This document shows, piece by piece, positions 8,028-16,443 of a stretch of DNA of 64,000 nucleotides (positions within the stretch are counted from its first letter, which is position 1; every line of letters starts with the position of its first letter). A program made the position numbers and the translations under genes. This DNA comes from Rhodospirillaceae bacterium (GTDB lineage: Bacteria; Pseudomonadota; Alphaproteobacteria; UBA8366), in contig PBKG01000025.1 in NCBI GenBank assembly GCA_002722095.1, positions 1 through 64,000 on the forward strand, written 5' to 3'. The notes beneath the pieces were generated by a model. The model made no database searches, was not told the DNA's origin, and worked only from the letters and a program-made list of their open reading frames with translations.

Positions 8028-10328
8028 ATGAGCGAACAAGCGTTAGGTGGACTGGTTAGCATTCCGATCAAGCCGCCAATCAAGCCGGAAGATTTGGGCA
8101 GCGTATCGCTGACTCCTGACGGCGAATTTGAGGCAGGTTCTTTTCAGACCTTCAAGCTTGTCTATACGGCCGGCAAGTTCGGTGTAGACGATTCCGGGTC
8201 GATGCGAATTTGTTTTCGGTTTGCTTCCGACCAATCACGGCCGCAATTCGACGAGCCCGATAAGGCCAACTACACGACGATCGAGGCCAGCAACAAAGCG
8301 GTGCTGGAATATCGCTATGATCCTAAAGGAAATGTGCGGCCGTGGGACCGTTGCCTCTACATCAAAGTGGTGAACGGGTATCTGAGCGAGGGAGATACGA
8401 TCACAGTGACCTTCGGCGATACGACCGAGGGGTCGCCGGGTATCCGGGTTCAAACGTTCCTCGAGGATACTTTCGAATTTCACACGTTGGTCGATCCCAT
8501 CGCCACCTTTATTTACCAGCCCATGCCCGAACAGCCGGTTATCGACATTGTGGCCGGTCCGCCGACCGACTATGTCGCCGTGTTGCCGACCTTACGGCGT
8601 GTTGGCGAGAGTTTTTCCCTCAAACTGAAGGGCGAGGATAATTGGGGTAATCCGTCCGACAAATGCGATGCCACTTTCGCGTTGAGAGCGCGTGCACCGG
8701 TCGATGGTTTGCCCGATAGCGTGACCTTCGTGCCGGGTGAAGACGCGGTCATTATCGAAGGGTTGAGCGTCGCGAAAGCAGGTGAAACGGTCGTCGAATT
8801 GGTGGATGACAATGGCGAGGTGGTTGCCCAAAGCAACCCGCTTCGTATCGTCGAGGAAGCGGAGCTGCTGCATTATTGGGGCGATCTACATGGCCAATCC
8901 GAAGAAACCATCGGTACCAACAGCGCGCGGCAATATTTCGCCTACGCCCGCGACAAGGCTTTTGTCGATGCGACGTCGCACCAAGGCAATGACTTTCAGA
9001 TGACGACGCCTTATTGGGATGAACTCAACGATCTCTTCGCGGAGTTCAATGTGGATGGCGAGTTCGTCGTTCTCCCCGGTTACGAATGGTCCGGCAATAC
9101 GGCTCTTGGGGGCGATCGAAACGTTTTTTTTCCTGAAGAAGGCCGCCAGATACGCCGGTCTTCCCATGCGCTAATCGAAGACCAGAGTGATATCGATACC
9201 GATTGCGATACCGCCGCCGAGTTGTTCGAGGCCTTTGCCGACAATAACGAGTTCGATGTGCTTACCTACGCGCATTGCGGTGGGCGGTATGCGGATGTGA
9301 AGCTTGCCCATGATGGGCGTTTCGAAAAATCGATGGAGGTTCATTCTTCCTGGGGCACCTTCGAGTGGCTGGTGCAGGATTCGTTCGAGATGGGGTATCG
9401 CAGCGGCATCGTCGCCAATTCGGACGGCCATAAGGGGCGGCCCGGTGCGAGCTATCCCGGCGCATCCATGTTTGGCGCGATCGGCGGATTGACATGTTTT
9501 CTAATGCCGGAATTGAGCCGTGCCGCGTTGCTCGAATGCATTCGCAAACGTCACCACTACGGTACGTCCGGCGGTCATGGCGGACGCATGGTGATCGACG
9601 TAAATGCCAAATTCGAAAATGAGGGCACCCTCTATCACGACGACCCAAATCTCGGTCCCGCCGAAGGGGTTGCCGCCAAATCGGCCATGATGGGCGATAT
9701 CGTCCATCTGCCGGATGGCGGTGCCGAACTTTCGGTGGATATCGTTGCCGCCGCGCCGATCGAACGGGTCGACATATTCAACGGTCTCGATCATGTGGAG
9801 ACGATCCGGCCCTACACCGAAGACGATCTGGGTAATCGCATCCGGGTCATTTGGGAGGGTGCTGAGTATCGTGGTCGGTTCCGGCAGGTAATCTGGGATG
9901 GCGAGGCGCAGCTCTCCGGCAACAAGATTGTCGATGCGGCGCCGATCAATTTCCTCAACCGCGACAAAACGCTGGATCGCGTCGGCGACACCGGTCTCAA
10001 ATGGCGTTCGCTGACCACCGGCAATTTCAGCGGTTTCGATCTTTGGGTGGACGAGCCGCAGGCAGGTTCGCTCAGCCTGAAAACCCCATTGATAGAATGC
10101 GATGTCTCGTTGGGTGATATAGGTATGGAAGATCAGGTGTTCGATCAAAGCGGCGTGTTGCCGCGATATTTGAAGCTTTTCCGGCTGCCGCCCGAGAATT
10201 CTCATCGCACCATTAAATTCACACAGGCACTCGACCTTAAAGAGAAGGGCGACAACGGTATTTACATCCGTCTGACCCAAGAGGACGGTACCTGCGCCTG
10301 GACCAGCCCCATCTATATTTATCGATGA
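8028..10328 (+). CDS. DUF3604-family protein with PHP-like metal site
   Basis: 766 aa without signal peptide. About residues 1-280 look beta-rich. A metal-dependent hydrolase-like region begins near 284 (YWGDLHGQSEE) and continues with TSHQGND, PGYEWSG, YAHCGGRYAD and NSDGHKGRPG, histidine/aspartate motifs of the DUF3604 group related to PHP phosphoesterases. A beta-rich tail follows. Substrate is unknown. Its stop overlaps the start of the ComA-like gene (ATGA), so translation is probably coupled. A phosphohydrolase step on the ComA-like product would be a reasonable guess. Confidence 0.8.
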   Translation: MSEQALGGLVSIPIKPPIKPEDLGSVSLTPDGEFEAGSFQTFKLVYTAGKFGVDDSGSMRICFRFASDQSRPQFDEPDKANYTTIEASNKAVLEYRYDPKGNVRPWDRCLYIKVVNGYLSEGDTITVTFGDTTEGSPGIRVQTFLEDTFEFHTLVDPIATFIYQPMPEQPVIDIVAGPPTDYVAVLPTLRRVGESFSLKLKGEDNWGNPSDKCDATFALRARAPVDGLPDSVTFVPGEDAVIIEGLSVAKAGETVVELVDDNGEVVAQSNPLRIVEEAELLHYWGDLHGQSEETIGTNSARQYFAYARDKAFVDATSHQGNDFQMTTPYWDELNDLFAEFNVDGEFVVLPGYEWSGNTALGGDRNVFFPEEGRQIRRSSHALIEDQSDIDTDCDTAAELFEAFADNNEFDVLTYAHCGGRYADVKLAHDGRFEKSMEVHSSWGTFEWLVQDSFEMGYRSGIVANSDGHKGRPGASYPGASMFGAIGGLTCFLMPELSRAALLECIRKRHHYGTSGGHGGRMVIDVNAKFENEGTLYHDDPNLGPAEGVAAKSAMMGDIVHLPDGGAELSVDIVAAAPIERVDIFNGLDHVETIRPYTEDDLGNRIRVIWEGAEYRGRFRQVIWDGEAQLSGNKIVDAAPINFLNRDKTLDRVGDTGLKWRSLTTGNFSGFDLWVDEPQAGSLSLKTPLIECDVSLGDIGMEDQVFDQSGVLPRYLKLFRLPPENSHRTIKFTQALDLKEKGDNGIYIRLTQEDGTCAWTSPIYIYR

Positions 10329-11134
10329 GTAGGCAACCGTTCGAGATGGTGCCGCTGCCCGACGATCGCAGTACCGAGAAGCCACGCAAAACCGGGATTA
10401 CCATGGTCGTCGATTTTGGCGAGCCCGTGGAGCAGGTAGAGGCGTTGCTGGGTATCGCCGGAGACTATATCGATCTCTGGAAAATCGCCGTCGGGTCCGC
10501 GCGGCTTTATAAAGAAGCCTATTTCAACACCAAACTTAATGTGTTGGCGCGTCACGATGTGGCGGGCTTCATCGGCGGGCAATTTCTCGAGTACGTCTTC
10601 GCAACCCAGGGCTGGCAGGGGGTTACGCCATTTCTTGCCGAGGCCAAAAGGCTGGGGATCAAAGCGATTGAGGTTTCGGACAATTGCGTGCCGCTCTCCG
10701 ATGACGAGCGGGAACGAATGATCAAGATGGTCGCCGATGCGGGCATCGAGGTTCACGGGGAGGTCGGCTCTAAAACCACCAAACAAGCGGTAGGCGAACT
10801 GATCGGTCAGGCCGAGATTTGCTTGAACGCGGGATGCGAGATCGTCCTCGTGGAGGCGGCGGAACTTGTTATCGACGGTGAAGTTCAGGCGGATCTGGTC
10901 GAGGCCGTGCGAGACGGTATCGATCCCGAGCATCTTCTCGTCGAATTGCCCGGTTTCTGGATCAAGGGCACGACCAAAAACGACGTGTTCGAAATGATGA
11001 AGTTCCTGGTGTCGAGTTTTGGACCCGATGCGAATATCGCCAATGTCCCGTCGGACATGGTGATGGTGCTCGAAGGGCTTCGTTCCGGACTTGGTGTAGT
11101 CGGGCCCGAGGAACGGGTCGACCCGGGAACGTAA
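10325..11134 (+). CDS. ComA-like (phosphosulfolactate synthase superfamily) protein
   Basis: 269 aa, a TIM-barrel protein with the ComA signature order: KPRKTGITMVVDFG near residue 20, AGDYIDLWKIAVGSARLY, FIGGQFLEY, IKAIEVSDN, GIEVHGEVGSK, IVLVEAAEL. ComA adds sulfite to phosphoenolpyruvate to give phosphosulfolactate. Several otherwise conserved places differ from what I recall of ComA (SDN instead of SDG; VEAAEL where IEGRE is usual), as also in ComA relatives of other function such as plant HSA32. It is translationally coupled to the DUF3604 gene and lies about 3.5 kb from sulfite-releasing Xsc. Family assignment is good; the reaction is uncertain. Confidence 0.75.
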   Translation: MSRQPFEMVPLPDDRSTEKPRKTGITMVVDFGEPVEQVEALLGIAGDYIDLWKIAVGSARLYKEAYFNTKLNVLARHDVAGFIGGQFLEYVFATQGWQGVTPFLAEAKRLGIKAIEVSDNCVPLSDDERERMIKMVADAGIEVHGEVGSKTTKQAVGELIGQAEICLNAGCEIVLVEAAELVIDGEVQADLVEAVRDGIDPEHLLVELPGFWIKGTTKNDVFEMMKFLVSSFGPDANIANVPSDMVMVLEGLRSGLGVVGPEERVDPGT

Positions 11135-11175
11135 ATTTCGTTAAGTCGAATCAGTTAATCGCGAGGGAGGGAAAA

Positions 11176-11793
11176 ATGTTGAAAATTTGGGGACGTAAGA
11201 CGTCCAGCAACGTCCGCAAGGTCTTGTGGTGTGCGGACGAATTAGGTGTGGAATTCGAGCGTGAAGATGTCGGCGGCGACTTCGGCGGAAACGACGAGCA
11301 ATGGTATCTCGACATGAATCCGAACGGACTGGTGCCGACCATCGAGGACGACGGGATGATCCTCTGGGAGTCGAACGCGATCATCCGTTATCTCTGCTGC
11401 AAGCACGACCAAGGCGGCATGTATCCGGCCGATATCCAAGAGCGTGCCGAGGCGGAAAAATGGATGGATTGGCACTTAACGGTCGCAGTCCCCAAGACCG
11501 GTCCTATCTTCCGCGGCATCGTCCACACGCCGGAAGACCAGCGCGATCATGCGGCGATGAAGGAATGCGGTGAGGAACTGACCCGCATCTATCAGTTCGT
11601 GGAGAAGCGTCTCGAAGGCCGCGACTACATCATGGGCGACCGGTTCACCATGGTCGATTGCGCGCTCGGGGTGCATGTGAACCGGTATTACGTCTTGGTC
11701 GAGGAGCGCCCCGCGTTCAAGTACATGGATGCCTGGTACGAACGTCTAAAGGCGCGGCCCCCCTTCGATACGCACGTAACTATTTGTCCATGA
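11176..11793 (+). CDS. Glutathione S-transferase family protein
   Basis: 205 aa. An N-terminal thioredoxin-fold domain (residues 1-78) has the active-site turn KTSSNVRKVLW, cis-proline segment GLVPTI and the glutathione-binding ESNAIIRYL. An alpha-helical C-terminal domain follows. The start at ATG 11176 is set by the GAGGGAGGG ribosome binding site. It lies 41 bp after the ComA-like gene and could belong to the same transcript. Its 3' end overlaps the convergent epimerase gene by 14 bp. Substrate unknown. Confidence 0.85.
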   Translation: MLKIWGRKTSSNVRKVLWCADELGVEFEREDVGGDFGGNDEQWYLDMNPNGLVPTIEDDGMILWESNAIIRYLCCKHDQGGMYPADIQERAEAEKWMDWHLTVAVPKTGPIFRGIVHTPEDQRDHAAMKECGEELTRIYQFVEKRLEGRDYIMGDRFTMVDCALGVHVNRYYVLVEERPAFKYMDAWYERLKARPPFDTHVTICP

Positions 11794-12748
11794 TCTCCGG
11801 ATGCGCTCGTAGATAGTCGGTATAGGCGCTCAAGCCCTTATCCAGGTCGTATTCCGGCTTAAAGCCCAGATCCTCTCGGGCCCGAGTTATGTCGAGTTCG
11901 CCCCGGAGGCTGCCCGATAGGGCGACATGGCTCTCGAATGCGCCTGAGCCGACGGTGAGGTCGGCGCCCGGGACGATCCGGTTCAGAGCATCGCCCACTT
12001 CGGCGACGGAAATCAGTTTGCCGACGGAAATATTGTATTCGTTGTAGGCCGGATCTTCCTTTCCGTAAGCGAGTAAGAGGCCGAGCGCCGCATCGGCGCC
12101 ATAGGTGAAATCTCGTTTGTAATCGCCACCTTCGGTCATCTCGTACGGCTCGCCCTGGAGTGCGTGGTAGCAAAGCCGTTGCAGTGGATAATTGTCCATG
12201 TTCCAGACCTTGCCCGGGCCGTACACCGCCGAAATTCGAAGGGCGATCGATTGAACCCCGAATTTGTCGCGATACTGATGCATCAGGCGTTCGGAGATGT
12301 TTTTTGTTTCCGCATAGAATCCTTTCGGGTCTTCATCACCCTCCACCAGCGGTTGGCCCGCATTCGGTCCATACATGGTGCCCGACGAACAGAAGATTAC
12401 GCGGCGCAGGTCGTGTTGCCTGGTGAGCTCCAGCATATTGGCGGTGCCGATGGTGTTGACGCGAATGCCCAACAGCGGATCATCCAAAAACACGTACTCG
12501 TTCACGACGGCCGCCGCATGGATGATGCCTTCGACTTTATGTTCGCGAACAAGGTCCGAGAGGCTTTCGAAATCGAGGACATCGCCTTGTTCGTGAGGAA
12601 TATCCTTTGCCTTGTCGCCCAGAATATAGGCGGCATGTGCGGGTCGCGGGACGCGGTCCAAACAAATCGGATTTTGTCCGTCCTCGGCAAATCGGCGCGC
12701 CGTATACAGACCAACCAGGCCGGCGCCGCCGGTAATCAAAATCGTCAT
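11780..12748 (-). CDS. NAD-dependent epimerase/dehydratase (extended SDR)
   Basis: 322 aa. The N-terminal Rossmann motif GGAGLVGLYTAR, the SSGTMYG serine segment and catalytic YAETK place it in the extended short-chain dehydrogenase family with UDP-sugar epimerases. Similar proteins also act on non-sugar substrates. Start ATG 12748 follows AGGAAAA. It is second in a two-gene minus-strand operon, 14 bp after the ThDP enzyme. The pairing suggests one makes a substrate for the other, but no pathway is evident. Confidence 0.85.
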   Translation of the reverse strand: MTILITGGAGLVGLYTARRFAEDGQNPICLDRVPRPAHAAYILGDKAKDIPHEQGDVLDFESLSDLVREHKVEGIIHAAAVVNEYVFLDDPLLGIRVNTIGTANMLELTRQHDLRRVIFCSSGTMYGPNAGQPLVEGDEDPKGFYAETKNISERLMHQYRDKFGVQSIALRISAVYGPGKVWNMDNYPLQRLCYHALQGEPYEMTEGGDYKRDFTYGADAALGLLLAYGKEDPAYNEYNISVGKLISVAEVGDALNRIVPGADLTVGSGAFESHVALSGSLRGELDITRAREDLGFKPEYDLDKGLSAYTDYLRAHPEIMDK

Positions 12749-12762
12749 CTTATTTTCCTCGT

Positions 12763-14436
12763 TTAGGTTTGTTTCCAGCTCTCGGTGGATGTGGAGCCGG
12801 TCATCTGGAGTTGGGTTTCGGCTGCCGTTCGATAGCCCTCGAATTCCAGCGGCACTTCGATGATCGTGGTCTTGTCCGCTTCGAGCGCTTCTTCGATCGC
12901 TGGCACCAGTTCCGACATGTCGTCGACACGCTTACCGTAAAAGCCGAAGGCCTGCGCCAGAACAACATAGTCGGGATTTGACAGCACGGTGCCGATATTG
13001 CGCCCGTAACGTGCGTCCTGGCGCTGGCGAATGATCGAATAGCCGCCATTGTTAAAAATCACGATCGGCATGGCGAGATTGTACTGCTGCAAGGTCGCCA
13101 ATTCGCCACAGCCGAACATGAAGCCACCATCACCGCAAAAGCCGACGATCTTGCGCTCGGGGAAGGCAGCCTTGGCGCCGACTGCGGCGTGGAATGCGAA
13201 ACCCATCGAGCCGTAGGTGTTGGCAAACAGGAAACAGCCCGGCTGGTAACATTCGAACCCGAACCGGGTCCAATGCCCCATAATCGATTGCGATGCCACG
13301 ACGGCGTCCCGCGGCAATATCGCGCGAATATCTTGAATCGCCTTGAACACTTCCGGCTGGCGCTGTTTCATTTCGTCGATGGCTTTTACCTTCAGGCCTT
13401 GTGTTTGCTCGAAACGGTTTTCTGTTGCCTGATAGCCATCCTTCTCCAGCGCATTCAGGAGTGTTTGCAAAATTACTCGGGCATCACCCTCCACGTTTAC
13501 CGAGGCTGTGTAGTTGCGGCCGAATTCCGCTGGATCGATGTCGCAATGAATCATGTCTTTCGGCATCGACAGGGTCCATTGCTTCGTCGCCCTTTGCGAA
13601 AAACGGGTGCCGACCGCCAACAGTACGTCGCCTTTACTAAGGACCTCGTTCTGTAGGGTTTCGCTCACGGTCAAGAGATTACCGAGCGCGAGGGGGTGGT
13701 CTTCGGACAACACGCCTTTCGAGCCATTGGTACAAAAGACCGGCGACTGAAGCATCTCCGCCATGGCTTTAACCTCGGCGATTGCGCCGGCTTTGACCGC
13801 GCCGCCACCGACCCAAAGAATGGGTCGCTTGGCTTTCTTCAGCAGTTGCACCGCATCTTTGATTTGGTCCGCGTCGGCCGGTGGTGGCGTAACGTTCGAC
13901 GGCGGTAGAATTTTGAAGTCCGCTTCGCCGTTCAGAAAGTCGGTCGGAATCTCGAGGAATACCGGCCGCGGTCTGCCAGTACGCATGCGCCGGTAAGCCT
14001 CGTTGATGGCTTCGGGAATTTCACCGATCGAAGTCACGGTGTGGCGCCATGAAGTGACAGGCACGAACATTTCTTTCTGGGCGGGGCCGTCGTGATAGAA
14101 GCCTTTTTCCTTGCCCATATGTTCGCTCAGAATTTGCGTCGAAATATGCAGCAACGGCCAGGATTCGTTGTAAGCCTCGCCCATGGCACAGGCGACACCA
14201 CCTGCGCCGGGCCCGACCGTCGTCAGGACGACCCCGGGATTGTTGGAAATACGTGTATAGGCATCCGCCATATGACCGGCGGCATCTTCGTTGCGTGGCG
14301 TAATCAGTTTTATCCGGCTATCGAAAAGTGCGTCGTAAGTCGGCATCAGGTGGCTACCAAGGACGCCGTAAGCAACCTCCGCACCCTCTACTTCCAAGGA
14401 TTGTACGACTGCTTGCCCACCGGTCATTTTCGTCAT
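12763..14436 (-). CDS. Thiamine-diphosphate-dependent enzyme, acetolactate synthase/decarboxylase family
   Basis: 557 aa with the three domains of the POX/acetolactate synthase family. The activating Glu lies in PRNEDAAGHMADAY near residue 50. The central domain runs around VGGGAVKAGA. The ThDP/Mg motif GDGGFMFGCGELATLQQYN is C-terminal. It is not a second Xsc: the Xsc-specific stretches are absent. No regulatory subunit is adjacent, so a catabolic decarboxylase or carboligase is likelier than the branched-chain biosynthetic enzyme. A 2-oxo acid such as sulfopyruvate is one speculative substrate given the neighbours. Start ATG 14436 has GGGGAGAG. Confidence 0.8.
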   Translation of the reverse strand: MTKMTGGQAVVQSLEVEGAEVAYGVLGSHLMPTYDALFDSRIKLITPRNEDAAGHMADAYTRISNNPGVVLTTVGPGAGGVACAMGEAYNESWPLLHISTQILSEHMGKEKGFYHDGPAQKEMFVPVTSWRHTVTSIGEIPEAINEAYRRMRTGRPRPVFLEIPTDFLNGEADFKILPPSNVTPPPADADQIKDAVQLLKKAKRPILWVGGGAVKAGAIAEVKAMAEMLQSPVFCTNGSKGVLSEDHPLALGNLLTVSETLQNEVLSKGDVLLAVGTRFSQRATKQWTLSMPKDMIHCDIDPAEFGRNYTASVNVEGDARVILQTLLNALEKDGYQATENRFEQTQGLKVKAIDEMKQRQPEVFKAIQDIRAILPRDAVVASQSIMGHWTRFGFECYQPGCFLFANTYGSMGFAFHAAVGAKAAFPERKIVGFCGDGGFMFGCGELATLQQYNLAMPIVIFNNGGYSIIRQRQDARYGRNIGTVLSNPDYVVLAQAFGFYGKRVDDMSELVPAIEEALEADKTTIIEVPLEFEGYRTAAETQLQMTGSTSTESWKQT

Positions 14437-14666
14437 GATGCCACTCTCCCCGTCGTACTATTTTCTCAATTGTGATCAATTAAGGGGCCGTGGCAAGGGT
14501 GCATTCGCTTAGATTCGCGTTTATAAATCCGCCGAATTGCGAAAGACCAACGTTGGTGTGAGATGGCTGCAATGGAATTGCCGTTAGATAACGTGCGGGC
14601 GCCCGATGTCGCGCGGTTGCACCCGAGGCTGCAGGGCTTGGCGGATTTGCGTCAAGGAGAGTGCAA

Positions 14667-15587
14667 ATGAGTGGTTACGAGCTTTCTTACGTCGCCCTGT
14701 CGAGCAGGGAACCCGAGCTTGTGGTCGAAATTTTGGGTGGCGATCTTGGTTTGAACGGCGGGACTGTCGATGCGCCGGGCGGCAACGTGCAGCTGTTTGG
14801 GGCCGGCCAGACGGGCATTTGCGTGTTCGACGCGGAGCACCCTCTGCTTGAGACGCCGGGCCGGACCGGGGTCGATCACATGGTGCTTGCGACCGAGGCT
14901 CCATCGGATGCTGCCAAGAAACACGGACTAAAGGTAACAGGTGAGGGTGAAGGCGTCGGCGGGTTCAATGAGGTGCGTGTGGCACGAGACGAAACCGTTG
15001 GGATCTGCACGAGGTTCGCGCCCAAGCTCGAAATTCCCGACAGCAAAAGCGAATTCATCGAGCGGATCGACCATCTCGGTATCGCCAGCGCAGACGTTAG
15101 CGAAGACGAAAAGGTGTTCACGGGCAATCTCGGTTGTCCTGTGGAAAGCCGACAGACCGACTTCGAAGTCAGTATGGCGGTCGAAAGCTTTACTTCCGAC
15201 AAGTACGGCGTGATCTATCACAACCGGCCTCCCGAACAGGTCGGCGGATTACGGGTGTTGTTCACCACGGTCGGCGATCTAGAACTGGAATTTCTGCAGG
15301 ATATCGATCCCTCTACGGAACATGTTGTGGAACACGGCCGGCCCGGTAACACCAAGCAGGACCGAGGCGTAATCGGCCGTTATGTGGAAAAACATGGACC
15401 GGGTTTGCACCACGTTGCGTTGAAGACACCTGATATCGGAAAAACACTACGCCACCTGGAGGCTAAGGGGCGCCGAATGATCGATCTGAAAGGCCGGCCC
15501 GGTTCACGCCGGGCGTTGATCGGCTTTGTCCATCCGTCATCGTTGGGTGGAGTGTTGCTCCACTTTGTCGAACGGGATGAGTTATAG
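14667..15587 (+). CDS. VOC (glyoxalase/dioxygenase fold) protein
   Basis: 306 aa, two VOC modules. The second module shows the methylmalonyl-CoA epimerase/4-HPPD-like pattern IDHLGIASADVSEDEKVF (from about residue 132) and GLHHVALKTPDI, with metal-ligand type histidines and C-terminal HFVERDEL. Start ATG 14667 is chosen because AAGGAGAG precedes it; GTG 14661 is also in frame. It is first of a seven-gene fatty-acid oxidation run and overlaps the crotonase start. Epimerase/isomerase of an acyl-CoA is the likeliest role. Confidence 0.75.
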   Translation: MSGYELSYVALSSREPELVVEILGGDLGLNGGTVDAPGGNVQLFGAGQTGICVFDAEHPLLETPGRTGVDHMVLATEAPSDAAKKHGLKVTGEGEGVGGFNEVRVARDETVGICTRFAPKLEIPDSKSEFIERIDHLGIASADVSEDEKVFTGNLGCPVESRQTDFEVSMAVESFTSDKYGVIYHNRPPEQVGGLRVLFTTVGDLELEFLQDIDPSTEHVVEHGRPGNTKQDRGVIGRYVEKHGPGLHHVALKTPDIGKTLRHLEAKGRRMIDLKGRPGSRRALIGFVHPSSLGGVLLHFVERDEL

Positions 15588-16356
15588 GCGCTCTGTGATC
15601 AAGACCGAACAACAGGGCACTGCACTCGTCCTCACCATCGATCGGCCTGAAGCCGGCAATGCGATCAATGGCGCCGCTGCCGAGGCCCTGGAAGCAGCGG
15701 TTGTCGCTGCCGCCAAGGATCAAACCTTACGGTCCGTCATCCTCACCGGGGAAGGGGAGAAATTCTTCTGCGCCGGCGGGGATATCAAAGAATATCGCGC
15801 TGTTCAGGATCGCGCCGCGCTCGATGAAGTCATGGGCCGAAGCCGAAGAGCATTGCGGGGATTGGAGGCTCTGGACATTCCGGTAATCGCGGCAATCAAC
15901 GGGTACTGCCTCGGGGGCGGGTTCGAGATGATACTCGCGGCAGATATTCGTCTGGCCGATGCTGAGGCACGGTTTGCGTTACCGCAGGCCCGGCTTGGCA
16001 TTATTCCCGGCTGGCACGGGCTCGAACGGTTGGTAGGACTGGTCGGACGGGGACAAGCCATCCGATTGGCGGGTGGCGGTGCCGGGTTCGATGCAGCCGA
16101 AGCGGCAGGTCTGGGGCTGATCGATGAGGTGGTTGCGGACAAACCGGTGTTGTCCCGCGCGTTGGAAATCGCTGCTGAATTTAACCAGGCTGCCCCCTTG
16201 GCTTTAAAGGCGGTCAAGAAGGTAGCCGCTATGGCGTCGCCGTCGGCGGCGAACGTTTCCGAGGATATTTTTGCCGAGCTTTGGTTTAGCGCCGATCACC
16301 GTGAAGCCGAAGCTGCTTTCGCTGAAAAACGATCTCCGAAATTCGAAGGACGTTAG
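15577..16356 (+). CDS. Enoyl-CoA hydratase/isomerase family protein (crotonase)
   Basis: 259 aa from ATG 15577, which overlaps the VOC stop by 11 bp; GTG 15595 is an alternative. The oxyanion-hole segments FFCAGGDIKEY and GYCLGGGFEM are intact. Of the two catalytic glutamates of classical hydratases, the first is present (Glu117 in GGGFEM), but the second is replaced by glutamine (Gln137 in FALPQARLG). It may therefore be an isomerase, hydrolase or weakened hydratase rather than a true 2-enoyl-CoA hydratase. The fused enzyme downstream keeps both glutamates. Confidence 0.85.
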   Translation: MSYRRSVIKTEQQGTALVLTIDRPEAGNAINGAAAEALEAAVVAAAKDQTLRSVILTGEGEKFFCAGGDIKEYRAVQDRAALDEVMGRSRRALRGLEALDIPVIAAINGYCLGGGFEMILAADIRLADAEARFALPQARLGIIPGWHGLERLVGLVGRGQAIRLAGGGAGFDAAEAAGLGLIDEVVADKPVLSRALEIAAEFNQAAPLALKAVKKVAAMASPSAANVSEDIFAELWFSADHREAEAAFAEKRSPKFEGR

Positions 16357-16443
16357 ACCCGCACCGTCTGGGACAAATTTCCGTGTAAATCGCGTTCCGC
16401 CGTTGTGTTCATGGCATAATGGGATGGGATCAGTGAAATCGAC

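Noticed and set aside
12763..14436. A second xsc copy
   Set aside because: It shares only general ThDP-enzyme motifs with the gene at 5031-6803 and lacks the Xsc-specific stretches.
14563..14670. 35-codon frame upstream of the VOC gene, ending in an ATGA overlap with it
   Set aside because: No convincing ribosome binding site or recognisable sequence; kept only as a possible leader peptide or gene remnant.
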